Position numbers and translations under genes: made by a program
Source: Plazaster borealis
Taxonomy: Eukaryota; Echinodermata; Asteroidea; Forcipulatida; Labidiasteridae
DNA: 64,000 bases
Direction: 5' to 3'
NCBI GenBank assembly: GCA_021014325.1
Contig: JAJGQC010000663.1
Span: forward strand, 57,031-121,030
In this document: positions 58,187-64,000 of the stretch, piece by piece
Layout of the letters: each line of letters opens with the position of its first letter
Numbering within the stretch: the stretch's first letter is position 1
Notes under the pieces: generated by a model
Told to the model about the DNA's origin: nothing
Databases searched by the model: none
Seen by the model: only the letters and a program-made list of their open reading frames with translations

Positions 58187-58799
58187 ATAGCTATTAAATG
58201 TCACATGATGTATAGTCTTTGTTAATTGTTACCGATATCTTCTTTTCACAAAGTGAGAAACTATTTTGGTGACTGTAAACTTTCACCAAAGTAAGTGATG
58301 CAGGGGTACGAGTCATGTCTGAAACCATGCTCCAAATCTTAGGAGTTATAGGAGTTATAGATTCAAAGGAGCTTTTTTGAACAGTATCCTCACCACTAAA
58401 GAAGTAGATACAAAAGCAGGATTTATTTATACATGGAGAAAGAAACAGCTACTATTGTGTTATGTAAAATCATGTATTCAACTCCTTCTTGTCACTGTTA
58501 TTATTATTACCTTAAATATATTTTTGTTGTTATTATTATCATTATCATTATTTTGGTACAACGTATTCCTCTTTAAGTTAAATTCTTAATATTTGTTTGT
58601 TTGCTGTAAATCGTATTGGATTTGTCAATGGGTATTTCAATACGAGCCTCCTTTTGGCTTCTGAAAATGCCCCCATATTGCTCCTAAGCTCCAAATCCAT
58701 CTCATTACTATTATCTTTTTTTCAATCAGTTGATTGTCTTTGATTTAAATAATTGTTCCAAGTTTTATTATTTTATAAAGGTGAAACCTTTGTTGCGGA

Positions 58800-58855
58800 A
58801 TAGACCCCTTGGATAGGCCCCTTGGATAGGCAGCCTTGGATAGGCAGCCACCGCT
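58800..58855. repeat. short direct repeat of CCTTGGATAGG
   Basis: CCTTGGATAGG occurs three times in 50 bases, shortly before the CR1-like element. Confidence 0.6.
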
Positions 58856-59023
58856 GAGGTCAAACAATTGAAATGTGTACATTTTTACACCACAACTTTC
58901 GGCCAATGTTAGGTCTTCCTTTGACCTCAGTGAGGGCAGTGTTTGAGCTTGTGACATCATATATCATAGGGATATTTCAAGACTTGTATTCCTTACTACA
59001 GGAATTCCATTGCTACTTTCACG

Positions 59024-59122
59024 ATGCCTATCTTGACTTGTGGCGACATAAGCCCTAATCCCGGCCCCAACGCTACTGTCAACCAATCCAAGAAAACATC
59101 TCCTGCTTACTTTGTAACTCTC
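59024..59122 (+). CDS. N-terminal leader of the CR1-like element with 2A-like motif
   Basis: The ATG at 59024 starts MPILTCGDISPNPGPN. The GDISPNPGP stretch resembles 2A ribosome-skipping peptides (D-x-E-x-NPGP) known from APE-type retrotransposons of echinoderms and other animals, but the conserved Glu is replaced by Ser. The frame stops at TAG about 27 codons on, and the endonuclease follows one frame over from 59098, so a frameshift separates them. Confidence 0.5.
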
Positions 59123-59780
59123 GTAGCATTCGTAACAAGTGTCAAGAACTAGAAATTTACCTCAACTCAACCCCTGCCGACATCATTTGTCTTACCGAAA
59201 CCTGGCTTTCTATTAACGACCTTAATAGTGTTCTTGGCTTTTCCGATGATTACGTCATTATAGGTAAAGACCGTCACCAAGGACGCCGTGGTGGTGGTGT
59301 TTTGGCAGCAGTTAAGACTTCATTGTCCCCCGTCCGGCTACCCACTCCTGAGCCTGCTGATGACCTTGAACTTGTGTGGATTTCCATAAAGCTCGGCTCA
59401 GAATCTTTCTTGCTGGGCCTACTCTACAGACCACCATCTTCTTCTGCGGCTTACTGAGCAAAGCTCGGTCAGGCCATGGAAACCGACAACATTGACTGAT
59501 TTGACGGCCATCTTCTTTTAGGCGATTTCATTGTCGATCTCTCCCCTTCAATCATGGGCAACCACCACCGTACTCGACTTCTTGATATCGCCAGTGACTT
59601 CAACCTGGAACAGCTCGTCCAATCATTTACAAGACCTAGTCAAACCAACCCTAACACAGGGTCATCATTGATTTAGTCCTTATCAATCGAGCAGACTTTA
59701 TTTCCACCATCTACACAGTTCAAAATCCCGTCCACTCTGATCATCTTGCCATCATGACTACTTTCCGCTCCACCTGACCT
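59098..59780 (+). pseudogene. CR1-superfamily retrotransposon, APE-type endonuclease domain (decayed)
   Basis: It reads LLCNSRSIRNKCQELEIYL, ADIICLTETWLS (catalytic Glu), GRRGGGVLAAVK, FLLGLLYRPPSS, LLLGDF and, after a frame change, VHSDHLAIMTTFRS (catalytic SDH). The order is that of an apurinic-like endonuclease that nicks the target for target-primed reverse transcription. TGA codons at 59455 and 59497 and at least one frameshift near 59650 break it. Confidence 0.8.
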
Positions 59781-60358
59781 GCCCCTAGCCCAGGAATTCT
59801 TCAAGGTAATACAAACACGGCGCGGTGACTTTGAACATTTAAAACACTTAATTCATCTGGTTCCCTGGTCTGTGTTCATAGATACCAACGACATGAACGA
59901 GTCCACAGAGAACTTCAATGATTTGTTTGATGCTGCTATCCATGATTCCATTCCAAAGGTCTCCAACGAAGATCCCGTCATACACCTTGGATCACCCCTG
60001 CACTTATGAAACTGATTAACGAAAAACACAAACTGTTTAATTTAGCCCGTAAATTTGGTCATCCACTTGACTGGACTCATTACAAAAGTCCTCGCAATAT
60101 AGTCCAAAAAACCACCCGTAAAACTTACTGGAGTTATGTTAATCGCTTGTTCGAATGTAATGACAATTGACGTAGTTTCTGGTCTTTTGTCAGAGGCAGG
60201 AAACATCGCCCCCGCCTCCTTCATTTTATCACAATAACTGTAAACTAACCAGCCCCGACAATATTTCATCTGCCTTCAGTGATTACTTCTGTTCTGTTTG
60301 TAAACAATCAGGTCCAATTCCCCACCTCCCCCCGCCTTGCTCACTGCATATTCCTGAG

Positions 60359-61264
60359 TTGTCTCACATTTCAGTTTCTGCCAGCCAAATTGCTGCGTTG
60401 CTTAAAAAGCTACCTTCTAATAAATCTCCTGGACCCGATTGTATCTTGCCTAATATTCTCAAAAAATTCTCCTCTGAGATAGCTCATCCTCTTGGTTTAT
60501 TGTTCAACGCATCGCTGAACATTGGTCAACTGCCTGATGCTTGGCAGTGTGCTAACATTACACCAGTATACAAGAAAGGGGATAAGGCATTGTTAACTAA
60601 TTATAGGCCTGTTGCTCTGACTTCAGTGTTATGTAAGGTTCTTGAACGCATTAAAACTGTTGCCTTAAATAATCAATAAAACACCTTTGGTCTTCTAAAT
60701 CCCTATCAGCATGGCTTTGTTAAACACAGGAGTTGTGTTACCCAACTGGTGAACATTATTCAATCTTGGTCATCCTCCCTTGATAGACGCTGCCCCCCAG
60801 GAGTAGATGCCGTTTTCTTGGACATGTCAAAAGCCTTTGACACAATGCCCATCCACATCCTACTTGAAAAACTCGCAACCTCTTTCAATGTTCGGGGCGA
60901 GTTGTGGTGTTGGGTTCGGTCATTCCTGACAGACCGCAAGCAACGGGTTCTCTTTAGGGGCGAAGTCTCCTCCTGGGTTAACATTACTTCTGGTGTTCTT
61001 CAAGGCAGTGTGCTAGGGCCGTTACTGTTCAATCTTTTTGTTAATGACATATCTCACTCAATTTCCTCCAGCTGTGTGTTGTTTGCAGATGACATTCTTC
61101 TGTACCGCACAATAGAAAACGCTAATGACGAAAATGTGCTTCAATCTGACTTAAATAAGCTTAAAAACTGGTCCGATGTCAATGAAATGACATTCAACGT
61201 TAGTAAAACCAAGGTCATGCATATCACTAGATGCAGGCACCTGACCCACTGTTGTACAACCTAG
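60359..61264 (+). pseudogene. CR1-superfamily reverse transcriptase domain (one TAA)
   Basis: One frame carries SNKSPGPDCILPNILKK, ITPVYKKGDKALLTNYRPVA, YQHGFVKHRSCVTQLV, AVFLDMSKAFDTM, SGVLQGSVLGPLLFNLFVND and CVLFADDILLY. These are RT motifs 0 to 5 with the FADD catalytic box intact. A TAA at 60677-60679 is the only stop. Around 61240 the frame is lost by an indel. A related 3' end from a different, shorter copy lies at 57301-57692. Confidence 0.9.
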
Positions 61265-61906
61265 GTACTCTTGCAATAGAATCTACCAAGTCATTTCAGT
61301 ACTTAGGACTTACATTTGATTCCAAGCTCTCATGGGCTACACATACTTCATCAGTAGTTGCTAGAGCCAACCGCATGTTAGGTTTCATCAGAACAGTTGC
61401 TAGGGGGTCCTCCACTAACGCAATTTTCTCACTGTATAAATCTCTTGTTCTCCCAATTTTAGAGTATGGTCTCCCAGCATGGCATCCGTATACGTTATCG
61501 CAACAAAATCAGCTTGAAAGGGTCCAAAGAACTGCCACCCGGCTTGCTCTTAAACAAAGGCTTGGAGTAATGTCTTATGAGGACAGATTGCAGCGTCTTC
61601 ATTGGCATCCTCTTAACTAACAGACGTAATTACTTGCTCAGTGCCTTTGTGTTCAAGGTTTTACATGGCACTGCTCACTGCGAATCCATTCTTGCCGGGA
61701 TCTTCATTAATCCTCGTCATCTTGAATCACTCACATTCCGCCATCTTTCCGCTCGTACCGAATTATTGTTCCATTCACCCTCCCATCGACTTCCCAGACT
61801 GTGGGACACTTTTCCACCCTTCATTCGAGAAGCTGCTGTAATTTGCCCTCTTATGACATTTCTCCGCCTTCTTAAGGATCATTGTTTAAATCACACAGAG
61901 TATTAG
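61231..61906 (+). pseudogene. CR1-superfamily element, post-RT C-terminal part (two frames)
   Basis: Frame one (61231-61620) has FQYLGLTFDSKLSWATHTS, LGFIRTVARGSS and LVLPILEYGLPAWHPYT, then LERVQRTATRLAL. Frame two (61577-61906) has VFKVLHGTAHC, RTELLFHSPSHRLPRLWDTF and PFIREAAVICPLMTFLRLL. They are halves of the usual CR1-group C-terminal region, parted by a frameshift near 61580-61620. Confidence 0.8.
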
Positions 61907-62362
61907 ATGTTCAATTTGGTTGCATGCAGGTCGTGAACTGGCCCTGTTTGGTTTCCCTTCCCTATTGTTGTTTCTGTGTTCATTGTGTTTGTTGGTCATG
62001 CGTGGGGTAACATGCTTCCGAGCAACAGTAATTTAGTTTACTTTTGTTACCCCTGACCCGCATGATTTGTCCTTGTTTTTATCCCTTCTGGTTGTCCTTC
62101 CCATTTGGTTTTGTTCCCCTCCTGCATGCTCCGCCCTCAGTCGCCCTCATTTATTTGTTTATTGTTTTTGTTTTTGTTTTCTTATTTTCTTATTTAATTA
62201 ACTTATTTAATTAATTTATTAATTTATATAATTCTGTATTTATTTTCCTTATTACTTGCTTTTTTTCTACCTGTTTTTTTTTTAATGTTCTTTCTTGTGC
62301 TATTGTTACTTTGGTTTGTTTGTTTTGGTCTAATAAATAATAATAATAATAATAATAATGCA
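61907..62362 (+). repeat. 3' UTR and (TAA)n tail of the CR1-like element
   Basis: T-rich, low-complexity sequence follows the last codon. The element ends in an (AAT)n tract at about 62331-62358, the simple-repeat tail expected for this group in place of poly(A). Counting from 59024, about 3.3 kb of the element is present. Confidence 0.75.
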
Positions 62363-62940
62363 AGCAGTGTCTATTGAGGAACATGTACACGATGAGGGCA
62401 ATGGTTTCGTAAAAGACTGTAAGTCTTGTGCGTATCAAAAATGAGAAAACTTGAACGAAGACTATGTTTTTCTATAGAATCAAATTAAAATTCTATTTAT
62501 TTATAAAAACAATTAATTTGTTAAAATTAACATTGAAAGAAAATTAAAACTTGGGACGAGGATGCTTTATTTAGAAACTCCATTTGCTAATCATGCCCAA
62601 ATTTGTGCGACCATCACATAGGTTTAATGATAACACGCCCCCAGTTTGGGCAAAATTGTTTACAAGTAACCGGAACAGAAGGTTAAGTCTTATTCTCAGG
62701 TTTTCTTTGTTGATTTATTAAATTGATTATATTTGATATATTTCATGGCTAAATTTTTTTCTTTCCCAACAATATGATATAATTTTTGAGCCATAAACTA
62801 GGTTAAACCATAGTATTTGAAGAAACAGAAATCGTGCACACGTTAAATTCATTATGGATGGGACCGACTCGGTCCCGGAAGTTCAAATACGCGTGAGACT
62901 TGAACAGTCTATAAGAAGTTTGTATGCCTGAGAGGCATCT
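62363..62940. other. intronic spacer
   Basis: AT-rich. I see no exon, tRNA or named repeat in it. Confidence 0.4.
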
Positions 62941-62947
62941 GACTTAC

Positions 62948-63019
62948 AGGTTTCTCCAGGGAGAGGCTGCAGGCAAGCTTATTGTCCCCCATGATTCAGA
63001 CCTGAACCTCACCATTAGC
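62948..63019 (-). pseudogene. possible CFAP44-like exon with in-frame TGA
   Basis: A strong donor (CCT|GTAAGTCAG) and a weak acceptor (CTCAAAAAG) bound 72 nt, 24 codons, phase 0 at both ends: ANGEVQV-stop-IMGDNKLACSLSLEKP. It resembles a beta-strand segment of a WD-type repeat and lies between the WD exon and the coiled-coil exons. The acceptor is poor and I cannot confirm the family. Confidence 0.35.
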
Positions 63020-63599
63020 CTTTTTGAGATATGGTGGACACTATAGGAGTGCACTGTAAGATGTGGGTGTATACAGACAAATTTACCCAAACCAAACAGT
63101 GTTATAGTAATGTGTCCGCCATATCTCAAAATGGCTTATTGTCTCTCACAGCCTGCATTGAAATAATCACATCACAGCATCAAGAATATATCAAATGGTC
63201 AAACTTATGTCTCAAACTTCTTAGAAAGACTACATCAAAAATAGTATGAACAGAGGAAGACCTCCCTACATTTCCTTCAAAACTTGTTCTCTTAATTCAT
63301 TTAATTAATTTATTAAACGCTTTTGATTTTGTTAAGGAATTTTATTTTAATGTTTTCCAAGTGTGTTCTGTGAACCCAAACACTTTTTTGCACACAACCA
63401 TATGGCGCTCCATAGGTGTTTGTCATTTCGGATCTTTCCACTCCAATTTGAAGTGATTGCATAATAGCAACCCTTTTATATTTAACCACCATATTTGAAA
63501 GATCCGATCTTTCTCTTTCCAATGATGGTAGCTTGGGTATGGAAGGTGAACATAGACACAACTACAGCTTTTTAACAAATGGCCTTTGTGCTCAGGCTT

Positions 63600-63710
63600 G
63601 AGTGCTTTTGTGTGTTATCCTGGGCGACTATAGTCGCCATTGGGGCTCAAGCAGAGAAAAGTGCACAGTCGACTAAAGTCGCCATTGGGGCTGAAAGGGT
63701 TAACCAACAA
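63600..63710. repeat. duplicated CGACTATAGTCGCCATTGGGG segment
   Basis: CGACTATAGTCGCCATTGGG and CGACTAAAGTCGCCATTGGG occur about 50 bases apart, each beginning with a small palindrome (CGACTATAGTCG; CGACTAAAGTCG). The second copy ends GCTGAAAGGGTTAA. Confidence 0.5.
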
Positions 63711-63812
63711 ATACAATTAAATGTTTGGTATACAGGAGTACAAAAAAATACAAATGGAGAAAATGTTTAATGTATGACAAAGGTAATGCAAGGTGAGAAT
63801 ATGCAATCTTAC

Positions 63813-63929
63813 CACACAGTGTTGTGTGCCAGGGGCCATCATTGCAACAGCAATAAAGTCACCATTGTGGGTGTCAATTAGATGCTGGGCGGTGCCTGGG
63901 TTGGCGTAGTCATACAAGAATAAACAACC
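63813..63929 (-). pseudogene. CFAP44: CFAP44-like exon, WD-type segment, intact
   Basis: The acceptor TTGTTGTCTGACAG and the donor GTG|GTAAGA enclose exactly 39 codons in phase 0: GCLFLYDYANPGTAQHLIDT, HNGDFIAVAMMAPGTQHCV. The pattern of a short beta strand, a turn with Pro-Gly and HxxxxxGD is that of a WD repeat, fitting the N-terminal WD part of CFAP44. No disablement. The gene continues past the right edge. Confidence 0.55.
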
Positions 63930-64000
63930 CTGTCAGACAACAACAAAAAGACCATAAGAAAAGACCATTCATAAATACCTTGGAGAGTTTAAATGCATTT

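Larger units (their letters stand above)
46146..63929 (-). pseudogene. CFAP44: CFAP44-like gene, unprocessed pseudogene or error-laden assembly
   Basis: At least ten exons on the minus strand can be chained by splice sites and motif order. A WD-type segment at the right edge is followed by a long coiled-coil part that ends RMRTFPALVQVER. The protein order (LRGDIRELRRT; EFNLDSEEQ; NLEVGNYPM; DEL-FVTKMRSIEIAEM; CDIILIHKGVVEDLNGYIR; KGIDILEW; IEDLLNKARTIQMLKVSRDL; KDLEEMNVSVAERKHI; RRKLVDLAKAQAQEVAVL) fits CFAP44 (WDR52), which with CFAP43 forms a tether near axonemal inner-arm dynein; CFAP43 is the alternative. Two in-frame TGA codons and at least three single-base frame breaks argue that it is not functional as written. 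An expected exon between 51802 and 56719 is missing. Introns are filled with transposons. Confidence 0.65.

Noticed and set aside
62211..62438. 75-codon minus-strand ORF with a tyrosine run
   Set aside because: It reads the (AAT)n tail and T-rich 3' UTR of the CR1-like element backwards.

Overview
This 64 kb window is animal nuclear DNA: AT-rich, intron-bearing and crowded with repeats. Two host loci can be recognised. One has exons like galactosylceramidase (GALC), and the other has exons like the ciliary protein CFAP44. Several short inverted-repeat families look, from memory, like elements abundant in echinoderms, especially sea stars. They include copies ending in CCAATTTCAT/ATGAAATTGG and a 365 bp TTAA-flanked element. 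I therefore suggest an echinoderm, probably an asteroid; this rests on recall and was not checked against a database.

Layout. From 1 to 5.1 kb, a promoter-like patch is followed by four plus-strand GALC exons, with SINE- and MITE-like repeats in the introns. From about 5.16 to 41.23 kb there is one continuous tandem array of a 186 bp satellite, about 190 copies. It has nested higher-order periods and a 16 bp perfect palindrome in most monomers. A single 825 bp TIR element with a TTA target duplication interrupts it at 31.5-32.3 kb. From 41.2 to 43.2 kb lies the 3' part of a Penelope-like retroelement: a GIY-YIG endonuclease, a short-repeat 3' region, a hammerhead-like hairpin and a histone-type 3' stem-loop. 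Next to it is a minus-strand fragment of an unnamed multi-copy protein family. From 43.2 to 46.1 kb I see no gene apart from a tRNA-derived SINE head and a MITE.

From 46.1 to 64 kb a minus-strand CFAP44-like gene runs in from the right edge. Most of its splice sites and exon phases can still be followed, but it carries in-frame TGA codons and several single-base frame breaks, so it reads as an unprocessed pseudogene unless the assembly is at fault. Its introns hold a decayed CR1-superfamily retrotransposon (59.0-62.4 kb), a short L2/CR1-type 3' fragment, a nested pair of TIR elements carrying a second histone-type 3' hairpin, minisatellites and many MITEs.

How the parts relate. The GALC exons point right and the CFAP44-like exons point left, so the satellite lies between two convergent gene fragments. 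The GALC exons stop at the start of the lectin domain, directly before the array. No further GALC exon was found on the other side. Either the array sits in a GALC intron whose remaining exons I could not see, or it replaced the 3' end of the gene.
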